Part shown: positions 1 to 9,567 of the stretch, piece after piece
Position numbering within the stretch: the first letter of the stretch is position 1
Layout: each line of letters begins with the position of its first letter
Source of the DNA: Rhodothermales bacterium
GTDB taxonomy: Bacteria; Bacteroidota; Rhodothermia; Rhodothermales; Bin80
Assembly: GCA_958296045.1 (NCBI GenBank)
Contig: CATQHT010000003.1
Span: 2,378,501-2,442,500, forward strand
DNA: 64,000 nucleotides
Reading direction: 5' to 3'
Made by a program: the position numbers and the translations under genes
The notes under the pieces: generated by a model
Seen by the model: only the letters and a program-made list of their open reading frames with translations
Told to the model about the DNA's origin: nothing
Database searches by the model: none

Positions 1-718
1 TGTTGGCTACGCGCGTGCCCGGCGGTAGGCCAGCCGGAACCATCTCATCAAACCTGCTGTGAAGCATCACGCTCACCATAGCACTGTCTGCCTGTGAGGA
101 GACCGCCGTACCCGAAGCCAGACGGGCCAGAAGGTCCGCCAGCGCCCGGGCGGTGGTACGGTTGCTGAGCCCCTTGTCAAAAGCCTTTAGGTCCTCTACA
201 CCGCGCAGCACACGCATTCCCTCAGCGCCCAGCCGGTCAGTCGTGCGCTGAATGGAGTCCGCCGACAGAAAGTCGATCAGGAGGTTTGTGGCCAAGTTTG
301 AAGAAACGGTCATCATCTGGTAGATGAGTTCTTGCACCGTCATCTTCTCCCCTAGGCGCTCATAGATCGCATCGTCAGAGTCGTCCCCAATGCTGTACAG
401 TGAACCGTCCACGATAGAGCGAAACGCATTTTGTACCATGAGACGGTGATCCAGCGACAGGGTCCCTTCGTTGGCACGGCGGAATGATTCAATCATGACC
501 GGCACCTTCATAGTGCTGGCGGCATGGAATACCTGGTCCGCTCGCAGGTTGAGCTCCGTGCCCGTTGCTAGGTCCCGGATTGCAATGGCCACCTCCGCCT
601 CGGGCACCGCCTGGATCATCGCCTCCAGTGCATCTGCCAGGGCGGGCTGCGCTGCCGTCACGCGACCGGTGGTAAGCAGCATAAGAATGCAAGACAGCGT
701 GCGCATAATCCGGGGCAT
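1..718 (-). CDS. class A beta-lactamase-like serine hydrolase (3' end cut by window edge)
   Basis: The reading frame starts at ATG 718-716 with a secretion signal (charged start, hydrophobic LSCILMLLTTG, then VTAAQ), so the product is exported. The Ser-x-x-Lys active site is STMK, just after DQVFHAA. A Ser-x-Asn motif (SNLATN) follows about 80 residues later, as in class A beta-lactamases and related penicillin-recognising hydrolases. The KTG motif and C-terminus lie beyond the left edge. 239 codons are visible. The expected role is periplasmic hydrolysis of a beta-lactam or related acyl substrate; the exact substrate cannot be told. It is on the same strand as hisEG but 421 bp away, so it is probably a separate transcript. 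Confidence 0.85.
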   Translation of the reverse strand, partial: MPRIMRTLSCILMLLTTGRVTAAQPALADALEAMIQAVPEAEVAIAIRDLATGTELNLRADQVFHAASTMKVPVMIESFRRANEGTLSLDHRLMVQNAFRSIVDGSLYSIGDDSDDAIYERLGEKMTVQELIYQMMTVSSNLATNLLIDFLSADSIQRTTDRLGAEGMRVLRGVEDLKAFDKGLSNRTTARALADLLARLASGTAVSSQADSAMVSVMLHSRFDEMVPAGLPPGTRVAN

Positions 719-1139
719 ATAGGTGCAAGAAGCTGATCGGATCGCTGATAACATGGCAACTTATTCGCAAGAACCGACATTCACATGGAGCTTATGTCTT
801 AACCCACGGTGAAGTGTGCTGGCACAATAACGACGCAGACCGTTGCCTGACCGGGTTTAGGTACCGCACAACACGCAGCTGAACCGGTATCAGCGCCTAG
901 AGCGCCTGGGGGCACAGCCGTGCAACTCGGCGATGGCGTACCGTGGTGACCAGCATAAGCCGAGCAAGAAGCAGCCAGCATTCTATGATCTCTGCAAGTA
1001 GTGAACAAGGCGGTGCCAATTACCTTACAGTGGCAGCCGTGTTGCGGCTGCGGCCCAAGCCATGACATTTAGGCGGAAACACAACGGCTGCAGGCGCTTT
1101 ATGCAGAAGCCTGTCCGGTATCGGAGGCTGGCGCACATG
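719..1139. other. non-coding gap between hisG and the beta-lactamase-like gene
   Basis: About 420 bp with no frame that reads like a protein family. It presumably holds the promoter of the minus-strand beta-lactamase-like gene. No repeat or RNA gene was recognised. Confidence 0.4.
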
Positions 1140-1987
1140 TTAGATGCGACATGTACGCAGATCCATCACCAGGATGCCTTTGGCGCCCAGCACTTCCAGC
1201 TCATCCATAATCCTGTTGGCGTCGCTGCGAAGCACCATGGCCTTGATAGCTACCCACCCCTTGCGGCTTAGCGGTGCCACCGTGGGGGCCTCGATGCCAG
1301 GCGTGATGGCGCACGCCACCTCCAGAAGGCGCGAAGGACAATCATACTCCATCATGACGTAGGCGCGGGCCACGAGGATGCCGCGGAGGCGCAAAAGAAC
1401 CCGTTGTACCACCGGCTCAGAGCTGGGCCCGGATGGCGAGCCACCAGGATGGCCTCCGACGCCAAGATCGGTGTGCCGAAGACCTCCAGGCCCGCCTGCA
1501 TAAGTGTCGATCCGGTCTGCACCAGGTCGGCAATGACATCTAAGACGCCAAGCCTGACAGATACCTCTACGGCTCCGTCCAGACGCACCAAGTGCGCCTT
1601 CAGGTTGCGCTGCTCCAGGTCGCGCGCCACAAGGCTGGGAAACGTCGTGGCGATGCGCAGGCCCGCCAGATCGTTCACGGTGAGCCCCCAGCCGCGCGGT
1701 GCGGTGTAGCAGAGGCGCGCAACGCCAAAGCCCAGCGCCTCAACCTCCTGAAGCGGAATGCCGCTCTCAAGTAGCAGGTCACGACCGGTGAGCCCAAGGT
1801 CCAGCACGCCATTGCCAACATAGGTGGTGATGTCGCGCGGACGCAAAAACGAAAATGTCACGCCATGTGTGCGGTCATGCGCGGTTAGCGCCCGCCCGCT
1901 GCGACGGCAACGGTACCCTGCCGCCTCCACCAGTGCCGAGGCACCCTCGGCCAGCGCTCCCTTATTTGGCAATGCCACCTGCAGCAT
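1140..1987 (-). CDS. hisG: ATP phosphoribosyltransferase, long form, with one frameshift
   Basis: First step of histidine synthesis: ATP plus PRPP gives phosphoribosyl-ATP. The start ATG 1987 gives MLQVALPNKGALAEG, a typical HisG start, followed by FLRPRDITTYV, LGLTGRDLLLESG and RLGVLDVIADLVQTG (PRPP-binding region). The C-terminal part (from VVQRVLLRLRG to DLRTCRI, stop 1140) is the ACT-like regulatory domain of the long HisG form, but it lies in another frame. The two frames join near 1424-1431, at GGGCCC, by adding one base. The gene is thus either frameshifted or carries a sequencing error. hisE ends 13 bp upstream, so the two form a hisE-hisG operon. Confidence 0.9.
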
Positions 1988-2000
1988 GGTGCGGCGCCGG

Positions 2001-2260
2001 CTACAAATGACGGTACACGTCTTCCAGCTCCAGATCCATGGCAATCATCATCACCTGGGGTACAGCAGCTGCGCAATCTCCTGTGCACAACGTGCGCGAC
2101 CCTCATGCCCGGCAGCCATCCATACCTCCGCGGCCTCCTCGACGAACTTCTTGCCAATCGCATGCGGACCTGCAGCCACCGCCCGCACCGTGACCGATGC
2201 CGGGTTGCGGGTGCGCACCTTGTGCTGCAGCTCATCAAAAAGCTCTTCAAACCGTTTCAT
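2001..2260 (-). CDS. hisE: phosphoribosyl-ATP pyrophosphatase with one frameshift
   Basis: Second step of histidine synthesis, hydrolysing phosphoribosyl-ATP to phosphoribosyl-AMP. The N-terminal frame reads MKRFEELFDELQHKVRTR, then HAIGKKFVEEAAEVWMAA and EIAQLLYP, a clear all-alpha HisE/MazG-type fold. At the CCCC run (2057-2060) this frame hits a stop, while the next frame continues QVMMIAMDLELEDVYRHL to TAG at 2001, exactly the family C-terminus. One base is therefore missing at the run. It is a separate HisE, not fused to HisI. It is followed 13 bp later by hisG, which also has a C/G-run frameshift. Confidence 0.88.
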
Positions 2261-2284
2261 GTGTCAACGGACAAGTTGCCCTCC

Positions 2285-4288
2285 ATGATACCGCAAAGCC
2301 GGTCAGCTGCAGCCCCCACCTGCGCGCACCGCGGCAAGCTTCGCGCCCAATCCAATGCCATTAGGCGCGTGCACACGCTGCTTCTGGCAACTATCTGGTC
2401 ACTTCCGGTGGTCGGGAGTGGCCAAGCGCAGCGCATAACAATCTACGACACGCCCCAGAGTGACCGGCGCGTTCACTATGCTTTCACGGTAACGCTGCAG
2501 CCGGATGGCCGTACTTTGGTCGGCATTGGACGGATGCTGTGGCGAAACCCGGGCGCGGTTGCCGTAGATACGCTGCAGATGCACCTGTACCTGAACGCCT
2601 TCGTGGACGAGGCCTCGACCTTTATGCGGGAGCGGGGAGGGGCGCCGCAGTGGTACAATGAGGAGGATGGCTGGGGACGGATAGAATTTACACGGCTGCA
2701 ATCGGGCACGGGCACCGACCTTTTGGATCGCCTCCGCTTTCTAGCGCCCGACGATGGCAACACGCGGGATCGCACCGTAGCCGCCCTGCCGCTGCCTGCG
2801 CCCGTCCTTCCCGGGGACACCATGGTGCTAGACGTGTCCTTCGAGGCGCGCCTGCCGAAAATCCTCGCGCGCACCGGCGTAGCGGAAGGCGCCGATGGCC
2901 AGCCCTATGTCATGGCGGCGCAGTGGTTTCCGAAGTTCGGCGTGTATGAGGTGCCGGGACAACGTTACGTGCCCCAAGACGCACCGCATGGACGCTGGAA
3001 TACGCACCAGTTTCATGCAAACAGCGAATTCTACGCCGACTTCGGGACCTATGACATAACGATTGATGTACCTCTAGGATATGTGGTGGGCGCCACAGGA
3101 GTGCGCACGAGTGCGACCGAGGAGCAAGGGCGCCGGCTTGAGCACTATGTCGCAGCAGATGTACACGACTTCGCCTGGACGGCGAGCCCGGCATTCGAAG
3201 AGTACGAAAGCTCATGGAGGCATGTCACTATGCGCCTGCTTCTGCAGCCAGAGCACCGCGGCCAGGCGAAGCGTCACCTTGAGGCGGCGCGTGTGGCCCT
3301 CGAAGGCCTCGATCGCCTAGTGGGTGTCTACCCCTACACCACGCTCACGCTGGTGGACGGGCTGGGCGCAAGCCAAGGCATGGAATACCCGACGCTCATC
3401 CTGTGCGGCACCGCCTACGGGATGCCGTCGTGGGTCCAGATGCCAGAGCTGATACTAATTCACGAATTCGGGCACCAGTACTTCTACGGACTCCTGGCAT
3501 CCAACGAATTCGAGGAAGCGTGGCTGGATGAAGGCCTCACCTCCTACATCGAAGGCAAAGTGATGGACGATCGCTATGGCGCTGGGAGCCTAGTGGATTT
3601 TCCAGGCCTTAGGGTCGGCAGCGAGGTCGCACACCGCCTGATGTTGATCGCTGGCGCGCCACCGCGCAACGCTCTGGTAACCCGGAGCTGGGAATTTGCG
3701 CCGAGCTCCGAATACAGCCTCGTATCCTATTCCAAGAGCGCTACCGTGATGCATACGTTAGAAGGTGTGCTAGGGCCCACCCGCATGCAGGCGGCGCTGA
3801 AGCGTTACTATGCCGACTGGCGATTTCGGCATCCCACCACGCGTGACTTTCAGGCGGTGGTGGAACAGGTGGAGGGCGACGACATGGCCTGGTTCTTTGA
3901 CCAATACGTGTACGGCACGGCGGCAGTGGATTATGCGCTTGCAGCGCTCGAAGTCACAGAGCGCGCAGACGGCACATGGCAGGCGACCGTGCGCACTGAG
4001 CGCACACAGCAGGGCACTATCGGACAGGTGATCCGCGTGGAATTCGCTGACGGCACCGCGCAGGACCGGCACTGGGACGGCGTGGCATCGGACACTACGC
4101 TCACCTTCACGCATACGGCTATGCCACTGCGGGCTACCGTGGATCCCGACTTCGAGGTGGTGCTCGACATCAACCGGCTTAATAACAGCAAGGCGGCGCA
4201 ATCCTCTTCGGCTTTGGCGCTAAAGGCCGGCACCCGTATGACGGTATGGATCCAATATGCGCTCCGCATCATGGAGTCGCTATTCTGA
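2285..4288 (+). CDS. exported M1-family zinc aminopeptidase-like protein
   Basis: 667 residues from ATG 2285. The hydrophobic stretch HTLLLATIWSLPVVGSGQAQ is a signal peptide. An in-frame GTG at 2369 would put it at the N-terminus and leave a more usual 108-bp divergent gap to hisE, so the start is uncertain. The zinc site HEFGH is near residue 393, followed 18 residues later by Glu in AWLDEGLTSY, the M1 signature. GMEYPTL upstream is the GAMEN-like substrate loop. The predicted role is removal of N-terminal residues from peptides in the periplasm or at the cell surface; such proteins are frequent in Bacteroidota. Its stop overlaps the next start (TGATG), so the two are translationally coupled. 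Confidence 0.9.
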   Translation: MIPQSRSAAAPTCAHRGKLRAQSNAIRRVHTLLLATIWSLPVVGSGQAQRITIYDTPQSDRRVHYAFTVTLQPDGRTLVGIGRMLWRNPGAVAVDTLQMHLYLNAFVDEASTFMRERGGAPQWYNEEDGWGRIEFTRLQSGTGTDLLDRLRFLAPDDGNTRDRTVAALPLPAPVLPGDTMVLDVSFEARLPKILARTGVAEGADGQPYVMAAQWFPKFGVYEVPGQRYVPQDAPHGRWNTHQFHANSEFYADFGTYDITIDVPLGYVVGATGVRTSATEEQGRRLEHYVAADVHDFAWTASPAFEEYESSWRHVTMRLLLQPEHRGQAKRHLEAARVALEGLDRLVGVYPYTTLTLVDGLGASQGMEYPTLILCGTAYGMPSWVQMPELILIHEFGHQYFYGLLASNEFEEAWLDEGLTSYIEGKVMDDRYGAGSLVDFPGLRVGSEVAHRLMLIAGAPPRNALVTRSWEFAPSSEYSLVSYSKSATVMHTLEGVLGPTRMQAALKRYYADWRFRHPTTRDFQAVVEQVEGDDMAWFFDQYVYGTAAVDYALAALEVTERADGTWQATVRTERTQQGTIGQVIRVEFADGTAQDRHWDGVASDTTLTFTHTAMPLRATVDPDFEVVLDINRLNNSKAAQSSSALALKAGTRMTVWIQYALRIMESLF

Positions 4289-5205
4289 TGCCCCTGACCA
4301 ACACAGGAGCACTGGTGGTAGCCGGCGCGCATGCGGCGCGCACGCGCTGGGGCCTCGTCGTGCTGCTCTGGGGCGCAGGAGGCCTGTTGTCGCTGTTAGG
4401 TGCCGCCCTGGTAGTACGTCCGCTCCAGGTCTTGGCGGGAGCCTCGGGCTTTGCCGAAGCACTGGCGCAGGGAACCGACCTGGCGCTCTGGGCGGACCTC
4501 CTCAAAGCGAGCCGCCCCGCCTTGCAGGCCGCTGCTATACACCTCCTGTGGATCCTTCCTGTGAGCATGGCCTGGAAAGCGGCCGCCAGCGTAGGCTTGC
4601 TGCACGCCGTACAACGGTCACGGGGCGGCTTCTGGCAGGGGGCGCGTCGCTACTTGCCAGCCAGCCTGCTTCTAGGAGCGCTCTTTCTGGCGTGTGCGGT
4701 GGCGATAGGACTGGCCGCAGCAGCTATAGTTCTGGCGGTGGGCAGCCTCTGGCACGGCGTGGTGGTGACATTCTGGGTCAGGTTGGTGCTGGGGCCCCTG
4801 GTGGTTGGCGCGGCGGTAGCGTGGGCGACGGTGGCGCGCGACGCGGCGCGTGCAGCTATGGTGGCAGGCGGGTGCACGCTATGGGCCGCGATCCTAGCCG
4901 GGCTGCGGATGCCGCTCAGGCGACGGGCCATCTGGGGGCCGTTTGCGGCCTGCTGTGCGGCGGGCACGACGCTGGCAGCAACCTCATTCCTACTAGAAAG
5001 CCTCATCGTGGGCATAAGCGCCCCCAAGGTGCTTGGCCTGTTTGTGGTCCAGCAGCTTCTACACCTGCTGATTGCAGCCCTGATAGTAGGGTGGTACGGG
5101 AGCCTTGCAGCCTATGCCCAAGCGCTGCCCGATAGCGCACTGCACAGGATCACCGATGGTGACGGAACGGTGCCAGAAGCCGCTTCCGCTGTAACCGTCC
5201 CGTAG
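4288..5205 (+). CDS. multi-pass membrane protein, C-terminus replaced by transposon insertion
   Basis: 305 residues starting MPLTNTGALVV at the ATG that overlaps the upstream peptidase stop. The protein has about six hydrophobic segments (for example WGLVVLLWGAGGLLSLLGAAL, IHLLWILPV, LLGALFLACAVAIGL, VLGLFVVQQLLHLLIAALIVG) and no soluble domain I recognise. The last codons (VTVP, stop TAG) come from the IS66 terminal repeat that begins at 5191. Rejoining the flanks across the 8-bp target duplication restores a frame of 14 different residues that ends at TAG 14618-14620. The gene is therefore intact except for its tail. Coupling suggests a job together with the M1 peptidase, but the function is unknown. 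Confidence 0.75.
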   Translation: MPLTNTGALVVAGAHAARTRWGLVVLLWGAGGLLSLLGAALVVRPLQVLAGASGFAEALAQGTDLALWADLLKASRPALQAAAIHLLWILPVSMAWKAAASVGLLHAVQRSRGGFWQGARRYLPASLLLGALFLACAVAIGLAAAAIVLAVGSLWHGVVVTFWVRLVLGPLVVGAAVAWATVARDAARAAMVAGGCTLWAAILAGLRMPLRRRAIWGPFAACCAAGTTLAATSFLLESLIVGISAPKVLGLFVVQQLLHLLIAALIVGWYGSLAAYAQALPDSALHRITDGDGTVPEAASAVTVP

Positions 5206-5380
5206 AGACCATTTAAGCCGGGAGGTTTGCCCTGCTTATATTTGGGTGCGGTTTTCTATGGCTATGCGGTAACCTCGGCTTCGGGCAGGTTGAGGTATCC
5301 TCAACTCGGCAGAGCAGCCATGACTGGTAGCTCTGACAGGTATCGCTATTCGCCGATGTTCTTTGGGTGTCTGGTTGCGG
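5191..5380 (+). repeat. left 190-bp inverted repeat (IS66 end A)
   Basis: Begins GTAACCGTCCCGTAG. It matches the reverse complement of 14381-14570 along its whole length, with about 11 differences. It forms the tnpC-side end of the IS66 copy. Confidence 0.9.
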
Positions 5381-5590
5381 GTACGGGTGATCTTCTATTG
5401 AGGGCGCACCTAGTCAATGATCGAGCGGCTATGTGGCTGCAGTGCGGACTGGGATTGAAGTGCGTTTTTGGCATGTAGGCGGCGTAGTCACGCAGGTGTG
5501 GCCGCGTATGCAAGGGCGGATCGTAGATGCAGTATTACGTACGGATGGAGGTAGCAGAGCATGGTTCATGGTCTTGCTCCGCGCATCCTT

Positions 5591-7225
5591 CTATGGAGGT
5601 GCCGGGGGATGGAGTGGCTGCCACTGGTGGGGTAGTAGCAGGTGGATCTTTTTGGCTGGATGGCCCGCAGCAATGCGTGGCAGCACATCTTCGAGCCATT
5701 TTACGGGATTAACGCCGTGCAACCGGCACGTTGCCAGGAGCGTGTAGAAGGTGGCCATCTGCTTAGCTGCGTGGTGGGATCCGCAGAAGAGGTAGTTTTT
5801 GCGGCCGATCGCAACCGTGCGCATGGCCCTTTCGACGGCGTTGGTATCAATTTCCAGGCGTCCGTCGTCGATGTATCGGCACAGCCGGTCCCACCGCGCC
5901 AGCGTGTAGTGCTTGGCCTTGCCAAGTAATTCCTTTGGGAGCGTATTCTGCTGCTGGAGCCACGATTTAAGGTGGCACAATACGGGTTTGGCCTTTTGCT
6001 GCCGCGCGATGCGTCGTTGTTCTGCAGAGGCATGGTTCTCGCGCAGCTGCGCTTCTATCCGGTAGAGCGTTCCTATTTGCTTCAGCACGAAGGCGGCTCT
6101 GTCGGGATCGGTACGGAGGGCTTGGTGAAATTTGCGTCGCGTATGGGCCCAGCAGTTGGCCAGTATGATGCCGACATCCCGAATGAAGGTCTCGTAGGCG
6201 ACATATCCGTCGGTATGCAGCACGCCCTGGAACCCATGCAGGAATCCTCTTGGCACCTTGCTTCCGCGTCCGGGTGCGTATTGGTAGACCAGCAGCTTCT
6301 GTTTAGGGCAATGGTAGACCCAGAAGTATCCGCGATGAGTGGACCCTTTCTTCTTGCGATCCTGCACGCGGATCGTGGTCTCGTCCACCTGCAGGTATCC
6401 GCTCTTGCGTACCTGATCGGCCACGGCAAGCGCGAGCTGTTCCAGGTCAAAGCCTACCTTGTCCATCCAGTTTCCCATGGCGGACGATGGGATCTTATAG
6501 CCCGAGCCGCGCTCTATTATCTTGGCTAGGCGGTGAAGCGGTAGACCATCCTCGACTTTGGACGTAACAAGGTGCGCCAGCAACGATTCATGTACTCGCC
6601 CGCTGGGAATAGTGCGCGCAGGGAGTGGAGCGATACGCAGCCCCTTCGAAGGATCGGTGCTATGCGCAAATACGCGGCGCCTATAGTTGATCACCTTCAG
6701 GTACCCTGGCTCCCACGCTACCACCTTGGTACTCTCAATTCGAATCGGTTTCCAGCCTTCCAGGTCTCCTTCGGGGTTAAGAAAGATCTCTTCCCTTGGC
6801 AGGTCGTCTGGCAGTTTGCTACGCTGCCCTTGGCGCCGCGTCTTGGGTTTGGCGTTCGCGCGATGGTCCTTAGTCGGTGTGCCCTGTACACCCGGACGCG
6901 AGGCCGACGTATCTGCGGTCGCTGACGGTGGCGGCTTCTGATCCGCTGTCGCGCGGATGTCGTCGCTCACAGGCGCCTTTAAGCGCTCGCTTGTGCTGCC
7001 GAAGAGCTTTTGGGAGAGCTCACTGAGCTGGTCATTGAGCTTGGCCATATCCTCGGCCAGACCTGCGCGCGTTGCCTCCAACCGCCGCCGTTGCGTACGC
7101 TCCTCGCTATGCAGGCGCCGCCAATGGTCACGCTCCGAACGAAGTCGCTCGACCACCGCGCAATGGTCCGGCTCGAGCCTCGCGCAACGCGGACAGGGGT
7201 GCTCCTGGGCAGGGATACTTGGCAC
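5591..7225 (-). CDS. tnpC: IS66 family transposase TnpC
   Basis: 544 residues. It is the DDE transposase that cuts and joins the IS66 ends. The N-terminus holds the Cys-x-x-Cys of CPRCARLE and a coiled-coil leucine-zipper region (about residues 30-75) with the family signature LSQKLFGSTSER. The catalytic residues fall in LQVDETTIRV, LHTDGYVAYE and LEIDTNAVERAMR. The C-terminal GRKNYLFCGSHHAA motif is typical. It appears full length and intact. It is the last gene of tnpA-tnpB-tnpC, 55 bp after tnpB. It could supply transposition for the whole 9.4-kb composite. Confidence 0.95.
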   Translation of the reverse strand: MPSIPAQEHPCPRCARLEPDHCAVVERLRSERDHWRRLHSEERTQRRRLEATRAGLAEDMAKLNDQLSELSQKLFGSTSERLKAPVSDDIRATADQKPPPSATADTSASRPGVQGTPTKDHRANAKPKTRRQGQRSKLPDDLPREEIFLNPEGDLEGWKPIRIESTKVVAWEPGYLKVINYRRRVFAHSTDPSKGLRIAPLPARTIPSGRVHESLLAHLVTSKVEDGLPLHRLAKIIERGSGYKIPSSAMGNWMDKVGFDLEQLALAVADQVRKSGYLQVDETTIRVQDRKKKGSTHRGYFWVYHCPKQKLLVYQYAPGRGSKVPRGFLHGFQGVLHTDGYVAYETFIRDVGIILANCWAHTRRKFHQALRTDPDRAAFVLKQIGTLYRIEAQLRENHASAEQRRIARQQKAKPVLCHLKSWLQQQNTLPKELLGKAKHYTLARWDRLCRYIDDGRLEIDTNAVERAMRTVAIGRKNYLFCGSHHAAKQMATFYTLLATCRLHGVNPVKWLEDVLPRIAAGHPAKKIHLLLPHQWQPLHPPAPP

Positions 7226-7280
7226 GCCCTATTAACTCACGGCATTTGCAAGTAGTTTCGAGAATTTTATGTGAAGATAG

Positions 7281-7619
7281 TTATGAATCGGAACCCCGAA
7301 ACCGGCGTCGATAGCGTACCGTCGATAGCTGCACCCCGTCCAAGGGCATCATGAGCTCCGTCCATAAAGGCGTCGCGGTCTCTAGAAGCTCAAACGTCCG
7401 CGACTCGAGGCGCTTGTAGTACAAAACCCAGCCGCTGCGGTCCCAAACCAGAAATGTGATATATGTCCGACGGCGGTTGATGAAAACGAACACATCGCCC
7501 AAGAAAGGATTACGCTTCATGCCCGAGCGCACCAGACCGCACAACCCGTCAAAGCCCTTGCGCATGTCCGTAGGCTCCCGGTAACAATGAAACATGTGCG
7601 ACGGCCCCAATGCTAACAT
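7281..7619 (-). CDS. tnpB: IS66 Orf2-type accessory protein TnpB
   Basis: 112 residues of the IS66 Orf2 family, an accessory factor needed for transposition by classical IS66 elements. Family motifs seen are YREPTDMRKGFDGL, GDVFVFINRRRTYI, WDRSGWVLYYKRLESRTFE and a C-terminal DGVQLSTVRYRRR. It appears intact. Its start lies inside the end of tnpA (7 bp overlap), consistent with coupled translation. This protein should not be confused with the TnpB nuclease of IS605. Confidence 0.93.
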   Translation of the reverse strand: MLALGPSHMFHCYREPTDMRKGFDGLCGLVRSGMKRNPFLGDVFVFINRRRTYITFLVWDRSGWVLYYKRLESRTFELLETATPLWTELMMPLDGVQLSTVRYRRRFRGSDS

Positions 7620-7926
7620 GACTGGCTCCGCTCACGCTGTAACGCCGATCCGAGAAAGTCCGCCAATACCGGCGTGTACCCGCGCAGACGCACGCCGCCT
7701 GGAAACTCGACCTTTATCAACGCCGGCTCATGTACCTCCAGTGACGATACCTCCACCAAGGCGCCCGAAGCCCGAGACACAGATGCCGCGTACTTCTTGC
7801 GCCAGTAGTAAAAACCACGCTCCGACAAGCCGTGCCCAAGGCACAACGCCTTCAGACTCTGCGCACCACCAAAAAACGCGCCACCAGCGGAAACATGTCC
7901 TCCGAACTACGACGTAACGATGCCAT
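7613..7926 (-). CDS. tnpA: IS66 TnpA-like DNA-binding protein, one frameshift
   Basis: A short helix-turn-helix protein of the IS66 accessory type. It starts MASLRRSSEDMFPLVARF at 7926 and resumes in another frame as FGGAQSLKALCLGHGLSERGFYYWRKKYAAS, which carries the recognition helix. The switch lies at a run of six A (7871-7876 on the plus strand); seven would keep the frame. It is either a real one-base loss, a slippery frameshift site or a homopolymer sequencing error. It overlaps tnpB. Confidence 0.8.
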
Positions 7927-8217
7927 TGCATCCCCCAGTTAAGCTGCTCACTGACCGATGTAACAATATCGGCAACTCAAGCCCCTCAGCGTAATATGTA
8001 CACTACGGGACACTTATTCCCCGCCGGTGACGACCACTACATGCCTGAAGCAATCCCATAGAGACCTGCTCGGTATCGCAAATCCAAGCCGTCAGGTCAC
8101 GACTGAGGATGCTCCCAACCTGCCTGGAGCAGAGGCTACGGCATAACCACGCAGAACCCCATCAAAACATAAGATGGCCACACGGCCTGCATTCAATGTA
8201 GTCTACGGGACGGTTAC

Positions 8218-9001
8218 CCGAGACCTGCCACCGCGACAAATCTACGCCACACTTCTGGATGAAAATAAGTACCTCTGCCACTGGAGGACCATATACAACA
8301 TCCTTCACGAGTACGATGAGGTGCGGGAACGCCGAAATCAGCGCATACACCCGCCCTATGAGAAGCCGCAGCTCCTCGCCACGCGACCCAACCAAGTATG
8401 GTCCTGGGATATCACCAAGCTGAGAGGACCACAAAAATGGACCAGCTACAGCCTCTTCGTCCTACTGGATGTCTTCAGCAGGTATGTAACAGGGTGGATG
8501 GTCACCTATGGCGAATCGGCCAGCCTAGCAAACGAGTTCATCGCCCACACCTGCGAACGCTACGGCATCGAAGAACAACAGCTCACCATCCACTCGGACC
8601 GAGGACCAGCCATGACCTCCAAAAGCTACGCCCAGCTGCTGGCCGACCTCAAGGTGGAACGCTCCTACACGCGTCCCTACAGATCCAATGATAACCCCTA
8701 CTCCGAAGCACAATTCAAAACCCTCAAGGTTCAACCCACCTACCCCAGTCGCTTCGGATCACTCGAAGATGCCAAGACCTGGGCCAGACAATTCTTCGAC
8801 TGGTACAACAATGTGCACTATCACTCAGGATTGGCGCTCATGAGACCCAGTACCGTCCATTTCCATCAGACCCATCAACGGCTCACGCAACGACAGCGCG
8901 TACTCAATGACGCCTACCAACGCCACCCCGAACGCTTCCCACGAGGCGCTCCAAGAGTCCCCAGACCTCCTAAACGAGCATGGATCAACCCACCAGCATG
9001 A
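8218..9001 (+). pseudogene. IS3-family transposase OrfB, 5' part lost
   Basis: The frame RDLPPRQIYATLLDE to PKRAWINPPA is the C-terminal two thirds of an IS3 OrfB with the rve integrase core: NQVWSWDITKL (Asp), IHSDRGPAMTS (Asp), and SNDNPYSEAQFKTLK (Glu). The N-terminal helix-turn-helix portion and OrfA are absent because the IS66 right end sits directly upstream at 8217. The apparent ATG at 8174 is inside IS66 sequence. It is not expected to be active. Confidence 0.9.
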
Positions 9002-9317
9002 GATGACCACCGTAACCAACAAGGCAATGACGCAACGCCAAAACCAGCCGCCCGCAGCGGCCACACGGCCCAACATGCTCGCCGTTACGATACACTATTT
9101 GAAACCGCAATCTGTACCAAGACCGTGTGCACACTCCGAACGGACCACCCACGGCCGAATTGCCGCCCAAATCCGCCTGGATCAACAAGCCAATCGCCTA
9201 TCCTGAAAGCCAGGGAACGTTGGCATCAGGAGCGAACCTCACCCTATCCGAAGCGTAAGCCAATCCGTAATGATACCATACGCCGATTTCCAAAAGTGTG
9301 TCATAATTGTTGACACA
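9002..9317 (+). other. IS3 tail and right terminal inverted repeat
   Basis: Untranslated tail of the IS3 remnant. Near 9297-9317 it reads TGTGTCATAATTGTTGACACA, a palindromic TGTGTCA motif of the kind that ends IS3 elements. I place the right IS3 boundary near 9317. The matching left end was lost with the 5' half. Confidence 0.55.
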
Positions 9318-9567
9318 TTCCGCCTTCGCCGAAATGCTCCGCGCGGATCGAACTGGATCAACTAGGCCGCAGGCTCTCTTTGCTCTGATGCGATGTGCCC
9401 AGTCTTAAACCAGGAAGGGTGTTCGGGTTGGGCCTGCCTGCCTGCCCATTGCGCTCACGCCACGATGATCGTGGCCATGCTGCCCTGCCTCATGCCTCGA
9501 TTTAAAGGGATCTGGCGAACATTGGTGCATCACCGGTGTTCGCCTTAACAACCAGAAGTGGTCTATC
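9318..9567. other. leader region of the AAA ATPase gene
   Basis: 250 bp between the IS3 end and the ATPase start with no frame I can support. It is likely the promoter and leader of the ATPase gene. Confidence 0.35.

Larger units (their letters stand above)
5191..8217 (-). mobile_element. IS66-family insertion sequence (left arm)
   Basis: Ends are GTAACCGTCCCGTAG at 5191 and its inverse CTACGGGACGGTTAC at 8203-8217. IS66 elements characteristically start with GTAA and duplicate 8 bp. It carries tnpA, tnpB and tnpC in the usual order on the minus strand, with about 300-400 bp untranslated at either side. The flanks of this unit alone do not form a target duplication, which fits its being one arm of the larger composite. 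The 8203-8217 end cuts an IS3 transposase. Confidence 0.85.

Noticed and set aside
5191-8217. IS66 (5191-8217) as a simple single insertion
   Set aside because: Its immediate flanks do not match (CTTCCGCT versus CCGAGACC). The matching duplication is with 14571-14578, so the larger unit is the insertion.
8174-8217. ATG at 8174 as the start of the IS3 transposase
   Set aside because: The first about 15 codons lie in the IS66 terminal sequence (also seen at 52593-52637), so they are not part of the original gene.
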